Part shown: in pieces, positions 7,184-16,319 of the stretch | Layout: each line of letters starts with the position of its first letter | Numbering within the stretch: position 1 is the stretch's first letter | NCBI RefSeq assembly: GCF_001911425.1 | Contig: NZ_MPPL01000001.1 | Location: 4,848,282-4,912,281, forward strand | Direction: 5' to 3' | DNA: 64,000 nucleotides | Source: Mucilaginibacter polytrichastri | Lineage (GTDB): Bacteria > Bacteroidota > Bacteroidia > Sphingobacteriales > Sphingobacteriaceae | Position numbers and translations under genes: made by a program | Notes under the pieces: generated by a model | Told to the model about the DNA's origin: nothing | The model's database searches: none | Seen by the model: only the letters and a program-made list of their open reading frames with translations

Positions 7184-10009
7184 ATGAAATTAAAATTTTA
7201 CCTCATCATCATTTTTTGCTTTCTTGTTACAGCCCGTGCATCTGCACAAAAACCAACAGGCAGTATCCACACGGTTGTAGTTGATCAAAAACAGCAACCC
7301 CTTGAATATGTAAATGCTGTAGTTGTGAATGCCGCAGACTCTGTAGCCGTAAAAAGCACGGCATCTAACAAACAGGGTAGTATTGAAATTACCGGTTTAA
7401 AACAGGGTAGCTACAAGCTTATCGTCTCGCAGCTTGGGCTTAAAAGGCTGGTGCGCCCATTTGCTATCAGCAACCAAAAACCTACAGCAAATCTAGGCAC
7501 CCTTACCATGGAGCCGGATGTACACAACCTAAACGAGGTTGCGGTAAGCGCCGTAAAGGCCAACGCTACCATTAAGGGCGATACTACCGAATTTAATGCA
7601 CGAGCCTTTAAAACCCAACCCAACGACAATGTAGAACAGCTGCTTAAAAAACTCCCCGGCGTAGAGGTGGATAAGGACGGCAAAGTAACCGCCCAGGGCC
7701 AACAGGTAACCAAGATACTGGTTGATGGCAAAGAGTTTTTTGGCAACGACCCCAAAGCTGTTACTAAAAACCTGCCTGCCGATGCCATTGATAAAATACA
7801 GATTATTAGCGATAAAACCGAAAAAGCCAAAAATACCGGCATTGACGACGGCCAACGCGAAAAAGTAATGAACGTTACTTTAAAAGATGACAAAAAAAGC
7901 GGCTGGTTTGGCAACGTAAGCGCCGCAGGTGGCACGGATAGCAAATACCTGGGCCAGTTTAACATTAATCACTTTGATAATAAACGCCAGTTATCTGCCT
8001 TGTTTTTAAGCAACAACGTCAACGAGTCGGGCTTTACGATGGAAGATCTGAATGCCTTTACCGGCGGCAACGTGTTTGATACCTTTAGCAATAACGGCAG
8101 CATCAGCATTAATGTAAACAGCAATGGCAGGGCCAATATAAACGGGGCATTTGCGGGCGTAAACGGCGGCTTAATTACCAACCATACCGGCGGGCTCAAC
8201 TACTCGGACATGTGGGGCAAAAAGAACCAGCTAAAGTTTAACGCCAATTTTATTACTGTACTATCATCTAACAACCTGGCCGAGGTTGATAACATACAAG
8301 ACCCGGTACAAAACCTGTTAACCAATAAAAACATCAACGGGAATAACCGCTACAACAGCTACCGTTTAAACATGAACCTGGAGTACAAGCCGGATACCCT
8401 AAACACACTTAAACTTAAGCCCAACCTTTCTTACAGCTATACGCACAGTAACAACGTAACCGGCATTACCAGTACAGATTTAAATCAAACACTGTTAAAC
8501 AATGCCAGCCAATCGCTAGACCAGGTGTTACGGAACCCAGTATTAGGGGCGATATTTTCTGCCAATCATAAGTTTCAGCATGGTAAGGGCTCTATCAATT
8601 TGTATACTACCGATAGCTATTCGCCTTACAGAAACAAGGCAACCAACATATTTAACATCGCCTACCCCACTAACAGCACCGTGCCCGATAGCACCGCCAA
8701 CCTGCAAACGGCGCAAAATAATAATGGCACGATCAGTAATACCACGCTTTCCTTCATCCGCCAGTTAAGCAAGGCGCACAAGCTTAATTTAACTTTGAGC
8801 CAGGGTTTTAATTACCGTAATGATAATGCCAGCCAAACCACTATTGATTACAACCCGGTAACCGGGCGTTACGAAATTTTAGCCCCCAACCTCAGTGGCA
8901 TTTATGACAATACTAACTACCGCTACTCATCAACCGCAGGGTTAAGTAAAAGCGGCGCACAAACAACCGTAAGCTTAAATGCAGAACTAGCAGATCTGGG
9001 CTTGCGTGGCAACTTCACAGGGGCGCAAGCCAGTTCGGTAAATAGAAACGACTGGGCACTGGTACCTAATGCCAGCTTCTCCTATCACCCAAAAGTTGGC
9101 CCCAGCATTTATTTGAGTGTGCGCAGCGATGTAACTATGCCCTCGGTTACAGACCTGCTCCCTATTATTAACACCACCAGTAATACTTACAAGAAGATAG
9201 GCAACCCCGATTTACGGATGTCGCGGTCGGTAAACTTTAATGGTAACATGAATACTTACGACCCGAAAACCAATAACTATTTTAACATTTATGGCAGCTT
9301 TACCGAAACCTGGAACGGTTTTTCAACCGAAAGCTTTTATGATAATACAGGCATCACCACCTCCCGGCCGGTAAATACCGATGGTAATTTTTCGTCAAAC
9401 TTTGGTTTTAATGTAGGCATGCCGAGCAAAGTAAAAGGTTTACGCTTTAACTATGGTTTAAATGGGGCTATTAACCGCAATGTAAACTTCATTAACAACA
9501 ATAAAAACGCAGTACTTCGTGTAGCTCCGGGAGTAAGCCTCAGCAGCAGTTACGATATTGATATGCTTCAGTTAAGCTTGCGCACCTATACTACTTATAA
9601 CAACGCTACCAACTCGTTTCAGCACGAGGCAGATAATAAATACTACAGCTTTAACAATAACGCCACAGTTAGTGTAAAGCCTGTAAAATCATGGCGTATT
9701 TATACAGATTTAAGCCAAAGCCTTTACCGCGGTACACCAAGCAGCACCAATAGCTCCGTTTATTTATGGAATGCGGGTGTAGAGCGCTATTTTATGAAAT
9801 CTCAAAATCTTACGGTTGCCCTTACTGCCTTTGATTTGCTAAACCAAAACTCGGGTATACAACGCAGCCTTTCTACCACGGGCCAAATCACAAATACGCA
9901 AACTAATACCATTGGGCAGTATTTTTTCCTGAAACTTACTTATAAGATCAGCAAGTTGGGTTCAGCTGCCAATAAGCCCGGCAATAGCGGAATTGTGATT
10001 ATGAGGTAA
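7184..10009 (+). CDS. Outer-membrane beta-barrel receptor (OMP_b-brl_3 type)
   Basis: A 941-residue outer-membrane protein. Signal peptide ends in ARASAQ (about residue 22); a carboxypeptidase-regulatory-like domain covers about 28-105; a plug-like region covers about 130-215 (KLPGVEVDKDGKV, TKILVDGKEFFGNDP); the rest is an Asn/Ser-rich beta-barrel. The layout matches the partial gene at 1-2476, but the sequences differ clearly. It may import a ligand or act as an envelope porin; the substrate is unknown. It stands alone behind a promoter with two palindromic operators, so it is probably induced by a specific signal. No dedicated regulator gene is adjacent. Confidence 0.92.
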   Translation: MKLKFYLIIIFCFLVTARASAQKPTGSIHTVVVDQKQQPLEYVNAVVVNAADSVAVKSTASNKQGSIEITGLKQGSYKLIVSQLGLKRLVRPFAISNQKPTANLGTLTMEPDVHNLNEVAVSAVKANATIKGDTTEFNARAFKTQPNDNVEQLLKKLPGVEVDKDGKVTAQGQQVTKILVDGKEFFGNDPKAVTKNLPADAIDKIQIISDKTEKAKNTGIDDGQREKVMNVTLKDDKKSGWFGNVSAAGGTDSKYLGQFNINHFDNKRQLSALFLSNNVNESGFTMEDLNAFTGGNVFDTFSNNGSISINVNSNGRANINGAFAGVNGGLITNHTGGLNYSDMWGKKNQLKFNANFITVLSSNNLAEVDNIQDPVQNLLTNKNINGNNRYNSYRLNMNLEYKPDTLNTLKLKPNLSYSYTHSNNVTGITSTDLNQTLLNNASQSLDQVLRNPVLGAIFSANHKFQHGKGSINLYTTDSYSPYRNKATNIFNIAYPTNSTVPDSTANLQTAQNNNGTISNTTLSFIRQLSKAHKLNLTLSQGFNYRNDNASQTTIDYNPVTGRYEILAPNLSGIYDNTNYRYSSTAGLSKSGAQTTVSLNAELADLGLRGNFTGAQASSVNRNDWALVPNASFSYHPKVGPSIYLSVRSDVTMPSVTDLLPIINTTSNTYKKIGNPDLRMSRSVNFNGNMNTYDPKTNNYFNIYGSFTETWNGFSTESFYDNTGITTSRPVNTDGNFSSNFGFNVGMPSKVKGLRFNYGLNGAINRNVNFINNNKNAVLRVAPGVSLSSSYDIDMLQLSLRTYTTYNNATNSFQHEADNKYYSFNNNATVSVKPVKSWRIYTDLSQSLYRGTPSSTNSSVYLWNAGVERYFMKSQNLTVALTAFDLLNQNSGIQRSLSTTGQITNTQTNTIGQYFFLKLTYKISKLGSAANKPGNSGIVIMR

Positions 10010-10021
10010 TATTTTAATATC

Positions 10022-10080
10022 CCCGACAAATGGCAGTCCACTATTTGGATTTAATTTAAATAAGGCATACATTTGTCGGG
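10022..10080. repeat. 10-bp inverted repeat spanning the feoAB promoter
   Basis: CCCGACAAAT (10022-10031) and ATTTGTCGGG (10071-10080) are perfect inverted arms separated by 39 bp. The right arm overlaps the feoAB -7 element. It could be a two-site operator or a weak hairpin at the end of the barrel transcript; there is no U-run after it. Confidence 0.6.
10044..10075 (+). promoter_or_regulatory. feoAB promoter
   Basis: TTTG (10044-10047), a 20-bp spacer and TACATTTG (10068-10075) match the Bacteroidota promoter closely. Transcription should start near 10082, about 15 bp before the feoA ATG. Confidence 0.65.
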
Positions 10081-10096
10081 TTATCAAAATAAAAAG

Positions 10097-10312
10097 ATGA
10101 GACTTTCGCAGCTTAAAGTAGGTAGTAAAGGAATAGTAAAGGAATTTACCGATCTGGAAATGTCAATTAAGTTGATGGAAATGGGCTGCCTGCCCGGCGA
10201 AGAAGTTAAGGTAGAGCGGATAGCCCCAATGGGCGACCCTATTGCTATTAACGTTGCCGGTTACCAGCTAAGCTTACGCATGCGCGAAGCCTCAACCATT
10301 ATATTACTGTAG
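10097..10312 (+). CDS. feoA: Ferrous iron transport protein A
   Basis: A 71-residue SH3-like FeoA protein that assists FeoB in Fe(II) uptake at the inner membrane. Family features include LSQLKVGSKGIV, MEMGCLPGEEVKVERIAPMG and a closing LRMREAS segment. The ATG at 10097 is chosen over an upstream TTG at 10073, which lies in the -7 element. The gap to feoB is 9 bp, so the two are co-transcribed. Confidence 0.93.
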   Translation: MRLSQLKVGSKGIVKEFTDLEMSIKLMEMGCLPGEEVKVERIAPMGDPIAINVAGYQLSLRMREASTIILL

Positions 10313-10321
10313 TATTGGACG

Positions 10322-12436
10322 TTGAAAGCAGATATCAGAGTTGCACTTGTAGGGAATCCCAATACCGGTAAATCAACACTTTTTAATGCGCTGACCGGTT
10401 TAAACCAAAAGATCGGCAATTTTCCGGGGGTTACGGTTGATAAAAAAACCGGTTATTGCGACCTGCCCGACGGACGGCATGCCGAGATCATCGACCTGCC
10501 TGGTACCTACAGCCTTTACCCCAAAAGTCGCGACGAATCCATTGTATTTTCTGTCTTAGCTGATCGTAAAAGCACCCACACGCCAGATTTGATTGTGGTG
10601 ATACTGGATGCATCTAACCTTAAACGTAACCTTTTACTCTATACCCAGGTTGCCGATTTAAAGATCCCCGTAATTGTAGCCCTCAACATGATGGACCTCG
10701 CCAAAAGCGGCGGGATAACCATTGATATTGATGCCTTAGCCAAAAAGCTAGGTGTACAGGTAGTGCCTATTGCAGCACGCAAACTGGAAGGCATTGACAA
10801 ATTGAAGCAAGCGATTACCTACGCCAATAAACTGGCCTTACAGGAAAGCTCTATTGATGTAAGCGCTATTGCCCCGCAGCTGATTGCCCAGATAGGCGAA
10901 GAAATGCAGGTAGAAAATCCTTACTTTGCTTTACAACTTGCGCATCAGCACGAACATTTATCATTTTTAACGGTAACAGAAAGTGGCCGCATAGAAGAAC
11001 TGGAGCACATCCACGCCTTCCATTCGCAAAAAGCGCAGGCTACCGAAACCATAGCTCGCTATAATTATATTAATGACCTGCTTTACGATACCGTACAAAA
11101 AGCAGAAAGCGCCGAAGGCGAAACCTGGAGCAACCGCATTGACAGGGTTTTAACCCATAAGATCTTCGGCTTTATCATTTTCTTTGGAATACTCATGTTC
11201 ATTTTCCAGGCCATATTTGCCTGGTCGGCCTACCCGATGGAGTTGATCGAAGACCTGTTTGTATGGGTAGAGGGATTAATACACAACTATTTACCGGCAG
11301 GTCCGTTAACAAACTTACTGTCAGACGGGGTATTGGCCGGCTTAAGCGGTGTTATGGTGTTCATTCCGCAAATTGCCATCCTGTTTGCCTTTATATCCAT
11401 ACTGGAAGATACCGGCTACATGGCCCGTGTTACCTTTATGATGGATAAGCTGATGCGCAAGGTTGGCTTAAACGGAAAATCGGTAGTGCCATTGATTGGT
11501 GGCTTCGCCTGCGCCGTACCATCCATTATGAGTACCCGTACCATTGAGAACTGGAAAGATAGGATGATTACCATTATGGTTACCCCTTTGGTTACCTGCT
11601 CGGCACGTTTACCCATTTATACCTTGCTTATTGCGTTGGTAGTACCCAATAAAAACGTTTGGTGGATCTTTAACTGGCAGGGCCTGGCTTTAACCGCCAT
11701 GTATGTGCTCAGCTTAATATCTGCCGTAATTGTTGCTTTTGCCATGAAGCTGATACTGAAAGGCCGCGAACGTGGTTACTTTATCATGGAGCTGCCCGTT
11801 TACCGTATGCCCCGCTGGAACAACGTACTGTTAACCATGTACGATCGTTCTAAAGCCTTTGTGGTGCAGGCAGGCAAGGTTATCATCGCCGTATCGATAA
11901 TTTTATGGGTGCTGGCCTCTTATGGTCCAGGCAACCGTTTTGAAAAGATCGATCAAAAATTCAGCAAACCCGAATATACTAAAACCGTTGCCCCAGCCGA
12001 TCTGAAACGCATGATAGCCTCCGAGAAACTGGAAGCATCTTACGCAGGTGTATTAGGCCATGCGATGGAACCGGCCATCCGTCCGCTGGGTTTCGATTGG
12101 AAAATTGGCATTGCACTAATTACCTCTTTCGCTGCGCGCGAAGTATTTGTAGGCACCATGGCAACCATTTATAGTGTGGATGGCGATGCAGACAAAATAG
12201 AATCTGTTAAAGAAAAAATGGCCAACGCCAAAAACCCCAATACCGGCAAACCGGTGTTTACCCTGGCTGTAGCTTTCTCCTTAATGATGTTTTACGCCTT
12301 CGCCATGCAATGCGCCAGTACCGTAGCCGTAGTATACCGCGAAACCAAAGACTGGCGCTGGCCCGCAGCACAGTTTGCCTATATGACGGTGTTGGCGTAT
12401 GTGATAAGTTTGATCACTTTTCAGTTGCTGAAATAG
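10322..12436 (+). CDS. feoB: Ferrous iron transport protein B
   Basis: A 704-residue Fe(II) transporter with an N-terminal G-protein domain and a C-terminal membrane domain. The G1 motif GNPNTGKST is at residues 11-19, G3 DLPG at 58-61 and G4 NMMD at 122-125. The membrane part holds the two Gate modules (about 340-440 and 510-620) with conserved Cys residues in GGFACAVPSI and VTCSARLPIY. The start is TTG at 10322: the frame is closed by the feoA stop at 10310-10312 and no ATG precedes G1. It overlaps the convergent gene at 12414 by 23 bp. Confidence 0.96.
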   Translation: MKADIRVALVGNPNTGKSTLFNALTGLNQKIGNFPGVTVDKKTGYCDLPDGRHAEIIDLPGTYSLYPKSRDESIVFSVLADRKSTHTPDLIVVILDASNLKRNLLLYTQVADLKIPVIVALNMMDLAKSGGITIDIDALAKKLGVQVVPIAARKLEGIDKLKQAITYANKLALQESSIDVSAIAPQLIAQIGEEMQVENPYFALQLAHQHEHLSFLTVTESGRIEELEHIHAFHSQKAQATETIARYNYINDLLYDTVQKAESAEGETWSNRIDRVLTHKIFGFIIFFGILMFIFQAIFAWSAYPMELIEDLFVWVEGLIHNYLPAGPLTNLLSDGVLAGLSGVMVFIPQIAILFAFISILEDTGYMARVTFMMDKLMRKVGLNGKSVVPLIGGFACAVPSIMSTRTIENWKDRMITIMVTPLVTCSARLPIYTLLIALVVPNKNVWWIFNWQGLALTAMYVLSLISAVIVAFAMKLILKGRERGYFIMELPVYRMPRWNNVLLTMYDRSKAFVVQAGKVIIAVSIILWVLASYGPGNRFEKIDQKFSKPEYTKTVAPADLKRMIASEKLEASYAGVLGHAMEPAIRPLGFDWKIGIALITSFAAREVFVGTMATIYSVDGDADKIESVKEKMANAKNPNTGKPVFTLAVAFSLMMFYAFAMQCASTVAVVYRETKDWRWPAAQFAYMTVLAYVISLITFQLLK

Positions 12437-12734
12437 CTTTTGGATAGTAGTCGGTAATCTGATTTTTCAATTGATCAGGAATATTAGTCCAAATAGTATC
12501 TGCTGATATCGTTAGGGTACAATCACATTCTTCTCTGATTACATTCATTATATGTTTAAACCAATCAGCATATGACCACTCCCTTGGCTGGGGAGCATAC
12601 AAATAACATTCAGTATTATTCCAATGAACCCCTGTTGCCGTCGTGTATATTAATATAAACCGTTTAACTTGAGGTTTAATATACAGCTGGTATTTATCAT
12701 TGATTCCGATTTCTATAATATTATCCGTATTCAT
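12414..12734 (-). CDS. Hypothetical protein, 106 residues
   Basis: I do not recognise this family. The product is soluble, acidic and rich in aromatic residues (HWNNTECYLYAP, REWSYADWFKHIMN), with no signal peptide or membrane segment. Its last 23 bp overlap the end of feoB in the opposite direction. It is more AT-rich in codon use than feoB, like the zeta-toxin pair 700 bp away. The size and composition would suit an immunity protein, but nothing nearby confirms that. Confidence 0.6.
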   Translation of the reverse strand: MNTDNIIEIGINDKYQLYIKPQVKRFILIYTTATGVHWNNTECYLYAPQPREWSYADWFKHIMNVIREECDCTLTISADTIWTNIPDQLKNQITDYYPKAISATEK

Positions 12735-12814
12735 GATTTAAATGACGTTCGAGTGAACTTTACAAAATTATTGTCCACTTCTTAGGCTCAATTCTATCAT
12801 CGGAACTAATTTAT

Positions 12815-12822
12815 TACCTTTG
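12815..12822 (+). promoter_or_regulatory. Candidate -7 element of the sprT-like gene
   Basis: TACCTTTG matches TAnnTTTG exactly. It lies 15 bp before the proposed TTG start, which argues against an upstream start at 12820. No clear -33 element is seen. Confidence 0.45.
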
Positions 12823-12837
12823 CACCAGAGGTTCCTA

Positions 12838-13449
12838 TTGGAGAAAATAAAAGTTTTAGAAAATTATATGCCACCTGCCGCAGCCCCGCTGATAGGCCGC
12901 TGGATTGATTACTTTAAGTGCGAATTTAAAATTTCGCGCAACCGCAACACCAAGTTTGGTGATTACCGACCGCCTCACGCAGGCAAAGGTCACCGCATTT
13001 CGGTTAACTTCGACCTCAACCCCTACGCTTTCCTGGTAACAACCGTACACGAGTTTGCACACCTGCACACCTGGAACGAGCATAAGCATAAAGCCAAACC
13101 GCATGGCATTGAATGGAAGCAGAATTTCAAAAAAATGATGCAGCCTTTCTTCGATCAGCAGGTTTTTCCGCCGGATATTAGGCAGGCTATTACCAATTAC
13201 CTGAATAACCCCGCCGCATCCAGCTGTTCCGACTTAAACCTGTACCGCTCCCTGCGCCAATACGATGCGCCCAAAGAGTCGATGCTAACGGTAGAGAAGT
13301 TACCGGCCAACTCGGTATTTAAACTCAAAGACGGCCGCGTTTTCCGCAAAGGCGAACAATTACGCAAGCGTTTTAAATGTGTAGAGGTAAGTAGTAAAAG
13401 GGTTTATTTATTTAGCCCCGTTGCAGAGGTAGAGGTGTTGGAGGGGTAA
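12838..13449 (+). CDS. SprT-like zinc metalloprotein
   Basis: A 203-residue protein of the SprT-like family (related to SprT and the metalloprotease domain of Spartan). The HEFAH zinc and active-site motif is at residues 71-75, with a further His at about 82. A TTG start at 12838 is proposed because GAGG lies 6 bp upstream and the alternative at 12820 falls in a -7 element; ATG 12868 is a second option. The role of these proteins in bacteria is poorly known. The 3' end overlaps the convergent zeta-like gene by 46 bp. Confidence 0.82.
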   Translation: MEKIKVLENYMPPAAAPLIGRWIDYFKCEFKISRNRNTKFGDYRPPHAGKGHRISVNFDLNPYAFLVTTVHEFAHLHTWNEHKHKAKPHGIEWKQNFKKMMQPFFDQQVFPPDIRQAITNYLNNPAASSCSDLNLYRSLRQYDAPKESMLTVEKLPANSVFKLKDGRVFRKGEQLRKRFKCVEVSSKRVYLFSPVAEVEVLEG

Positions 13450-14012
13450 GATAAAAGCTTTTTATAAAAAGGATGATTTACGTGCTTGGCATTGACCCAC
13501 GAAAGAGCATCAGAATTATAAATAGCTACTCGGGAACGATTTGAGCCAGAATTATCGAAAAGATATACTTTATCGAATAAGCTAAGATATTTATAAAGGT
13601 TATCCTGACTCTTCTTAAGGCGCCTGATTATATCCTCACTATCAACATCATGACCTAAAATATTATGTCTTTCTTCTACCCGAATAATATTATCGAGAAC
13701 AGATTGTAACGCTACATAATAGAGTATAACTATATATCCCATTTGCTTCGCCTCTAACACTTCTCTTATTTCAGAATTACCCGATAGCGTAGTTTCAAAG
13801 GCAAAATCGGCATGCTGTTTAATTGCCTCTCTTCTTCTGGTTAAAGCAATACGGGCTGCTTGGACATGGTTGGAATAACTTCCCAGTTCACGATATGCAA
13901 TTTCATCGGGATTGATAATCGAGCTTTTTATTCTGCCCTTTTTAACCAGATAAGATGATAATGTTGTTTTACCAGATCCATTTGGACCACCGATTACAAT
14001 CAGTGTAGGCAT
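13404..14012 (-). CDS. Zeta-toxin-like P-loop kinase
   Basis: A 202-residue P-loop protein of the zeta-toxin/AAA type. Walker A GGPNGSGKTT is at residues 8-17, an Asp at about 35 (NPDEIA) is where zeta kinases bind substrate, and an Arg pair (LTRRREAI) is in the usual place. Zeta toxins phosphorylate UDP-N-acetylglucosamine and block wall synthesis; whether this short chromosomal form does so is unknown. It overlaps the upstream small gene by one base, a typical toxin-antitoxin arrangement. It ends inside the convergent sprT-like gene. Confidence 0.78.
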   Translation of the reverse strand: MPTLIVIGGPNGSGKTTLSSYLVKKGRIKSSIINPDEIAYRELGSYSNHVQAARIALTRRREAIKQHADFAFETTLSGNSEIREVLEAKQMGYIVILYYVALQSVLDNIIRVEERHNILGHDVDSEDIIRRLKKSQDNLYKYLSLFDKVYLFDNSGSNRSRVAIYNSDALSWVNAKHVNHPFYKKLLSYPSNTSTSATGLNK

Positions 14013-14266
14013 TATATTTTATTTATCAACCTAATCTTCTCTTCCAATAATCTGTAGTCTGCAGTTAGTATCTTTCTAACAATAAACTTAGCGCCATTAG
14101 GATATTCCTTAATGAAGAGGTCTCCTTCCATAGTTTCAGGATATGCTTCATCTCTATAAAAAATAGGCACACCCGCTTTCAACATTTCTGCTGCGCCATA
14201 TCCGGCCCCTTCATCAATGATGCGCTGCGTAGGATCGAGCTCGTATATTTCTTCGAGAGTTAACAT
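14012..14266 (-). CDS. Small partner of the zeta-like kinase, antitoxin candidate
   Basis: An 84-residue acidic protein of no family I recognise. It begins with a helical segment (LTLEEIYELDPTQRIIDEG) and ends with a basic/hydrophobic helix. Its stop overlaps the start of the zeta-like gene by one base (TAATG), so both are made from one message with this gene first, as epsilon/zeta antitoxins are. Antitoxin function is inferred from position and size only. Confidence 0.7.
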   Translation of the reverse strand: MLTLEEIYELDPTQRIIDEGAGYGAAEMLKAGVPIFYRDEAYPETMEGDLFIKEYPNGAKFIVRKILTADYRLLEEKIRLINKI

Positions 14267-14284
14267 ATTTACTAAGTTACAAAT

Positions 14285-16261
14285 TTAATACCTCAATAAC
14301 TTCTCCATCATTTCTTCTAATCGTGCATTGGCTAAAAACTGTTTTTCTAAACCGGCATCCATGGGTATGGCTGTATCCAAACTGGCGCAGCGCATTATCG
14401 GCGCATCCAAATAGTTGAAGCAACACTCGCTAAGTGTGGCGGCAATTTCTGCACCGAAACCACTGCCGAGGGTATCTTCGTGCAGCACTAAAACACGGCC
14501 GGTTTTTTTAACGCCGGCTATGGCTGCTTCTTTATCCCAGGGTTGCAGGCTGCGCAGATCGATGATCTCGATAGATAGATCCGGATATTTCTTCGCATAA
14601 TCCAATGCCCAGCGCACCCCAAGGCCATAAGTGATTATGGTTACATCATTGCCTTCGCTTACCGTTTTGGCCTTGCCGATCTCTACATAATAATCGCCTT
14701 CAGGCACCTCATCTGTGAGGGTACGGTACAGGTATTTATGTTCAAAATAGATCACCGGGTTTGGATCATCAATGGCCGCCATCAGCAAACCCTTAGCATC
14801 TGCCGGAGTGGATGGATAAACCACCTTCAATCCAGGTGTTTTGGTGAACCAGGCCTCATTACTTTGCGAATGGAACGGCCCTGCCCCTGTGCCCGCACCA
14901 GCCGGCATGCGGATTACCACATCGGCATTTTGCCCCCATCGGTAGTGTGATTTGGCCAGGTTATTAATGATCTGGTTAAAGCCAACGCTTACAAAATCGG
15001 CAAACTGCATTTCGATCACAGACTTATAGCCGTTAATAGCTAAGCCTAAGCCTGCACCCAAAATAGCCGACTCGCACAGCGGTGTGTTACGAACCCGCTC
15101 CTTGCCAAACTCATTCATAAAGCCATCGGTGATCTTGAACACGCCTCCATAACCGGCAATATCCTGCCCCATGAGTACCAGTTTAGGGAAGTTCCGCATC
15201 GATAGCCGTAAGGCATCGCTAATGGCATCCATGTAACGCTTAGGCGTACTGCTGCTATTAATTATTGCCGGTGCTAGTGTGTGCGCCCGGTACATATCGT
15301 TGAGTTCGGTTTGTACATCGGGGATAATAGCGGGTTGTTGCAAGGCTTTTTCAACCTCGGCCTCAATTATGGGTATAAACTCGTTATGGGTATGGCTTAC
15401 CCATGCGGGCTGCAAAATCTTTTCATCAATCAAAAACTGCTCGTAGCAGGTAACAGGATCTTTGGCCTTCCAGGTTTCGAACAAATGTTCGGGCACATAT
15501 TTTACGCCCGATGCCTCCTCGTGCCCGCGCCTGCGGAAGGTCATACACTCAATCAATACCGGCCGCGGGTTCTTCCTGATGTCGGTAGCCAGCTCATTAA
15601 TGGTGTGGTAAACTTCGAGCAGGTTATTACCATCTATCTGCCGGCCTTCTATGCCGTAACCTTTGGCACGGTCTACCAGGTTTTCGCATTTATATTGCTC
15701 GCCAGTAGTGGTTGATAATGCGTACCCATTATTCTCAATCAAAAATATTACCGGTAAATTCCATACGGCAGCTACGTTAATAGCCTCGTGAAAATCACCT
15801 TCGCTGGTAGCGCCGTCACCCGTAAAAACCAGGGTAGCTTTCTTTCTACCTGCTAAAACATCGGCCAGAGCTATACCGGTGGCCACGGCCATTTGAGGAC
15901 CGAGGTGCGAGATCATCCCCACAATTTTGTAATGGTGCGTTCCGAAATGAAACGAGCGGTCGCGGCCTTTGGTAAAGCCAGCTGCCTTACCCTGCCACTG
16001 GGCCATCAAATTAAATAGCGGTATATTGCGGGCAGTAAATACACCAAGGTTGCGGTGCATTGGCAATATAAATTCATCTGGCTGCATGGCAAGCGTGCTG
16101 CCTACCGAGATGGCTTCTTGCCCAATGCCCGAAAACCATTTACCAATACGGCCCTGGCGTAACAACACCAGCATTTTTTCTTCTACAAGTCTTGGCCACA
16201 CGATTGCCTTATAAAAATTCAGCAACGTGTCATGATTAAGATCCTTACAGTCGAAATTCAT
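14285..16261 (-). CDS. 2-oxoacid dehydrogenase E1, fused alpha and beta subunits
   Basis: A 658-residue thiamine-diphosphate enzyme, probably the branched-chain 2-oxoacid (or related) E1 that decarboxylates the substrate and passes the acyl group to a lipoyl E2. Residues 1-330 are the alpha domain, with the ThDP motif GDG at 148-150 and NN at 177-178. Residues about 340-658 are the transketolase-like beta domain. Alpha/beta fusion is common in Bacteroidota. No E2 or E3 gene is nearby, so the partners are encoded elsewhere. All motifs look intact. Confidence 0.92.
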   Translation of the reverse strand: MNFDCKDLNHDTLLNFYKAIVWPRLVEEKMLVLLRQGRIGKWFSGIGQEAISVGSTLAMQPDEFILPMHRNLGVFTARNIPLFNLMAQWQGKAAGFTKGRDRSFHFGTHHYKIVGMISHLGPQMAVATGIALADVLAGRKKATLVFTGDGATSEGDFHEAINVAAVWNLPVIFLIENNGYALSTTTGEQYKCENLVDRAKGYGIEGRQIDGNNLLEVYHTINELATDIRKNPRPVLIECMTFRRRGHEEASGVKYVPEHLFETWKAKDPVTCYEQFLIDEKILQPAWVSHTHNEFIPIIEAEVEKALQQPAIIPDVQTELNDMYRAHTLAPAIINSSSTPKRYMDAISDALRLSMRNFPKLVLMGQDIAGYGGVFKITDGFMNEFGKERVRNTPLCESAILGAGLGLAINGYKSVIEMQFADFVSVGFNQIINNLAKSHYRWGQNADVVIRMPAGAGTGAGPFHSQSNEAWFTKTPGLKVVYPSTPADAKGLLMAAIDDPNPVIYFEHKYLYRTLTDEVPEGDYYVEIGKAKTVSEGNDVTIITYGLGVRWALDYAKKYPDLSIEIIDLRSLQPWDKEAAIAGVKKTGRVLVLHEDTLGSGFGAEIAATLSECCFNYLDAPIMRCASLDTAIPMDAGLEKQFLANARLEEMMEKLLRY

Positions 16262-16319
16262 AGAGCTAAACTAATGGAAATTTTAAAACTTTGTATGTTT
16301 GAGCAATTATAAACCTGAT

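Noticed and set aside
7411..7965. Long antisense frames inside the barrel gene at 7184
   Set aside because: They follow the codon pattern of the sense gene and have no domain.
10022..10080. The inverted repeat as a Fur box
   Set aside because: The arms CCCGACAAAT do not resemble the Fur consensus and are 39 bp apart.
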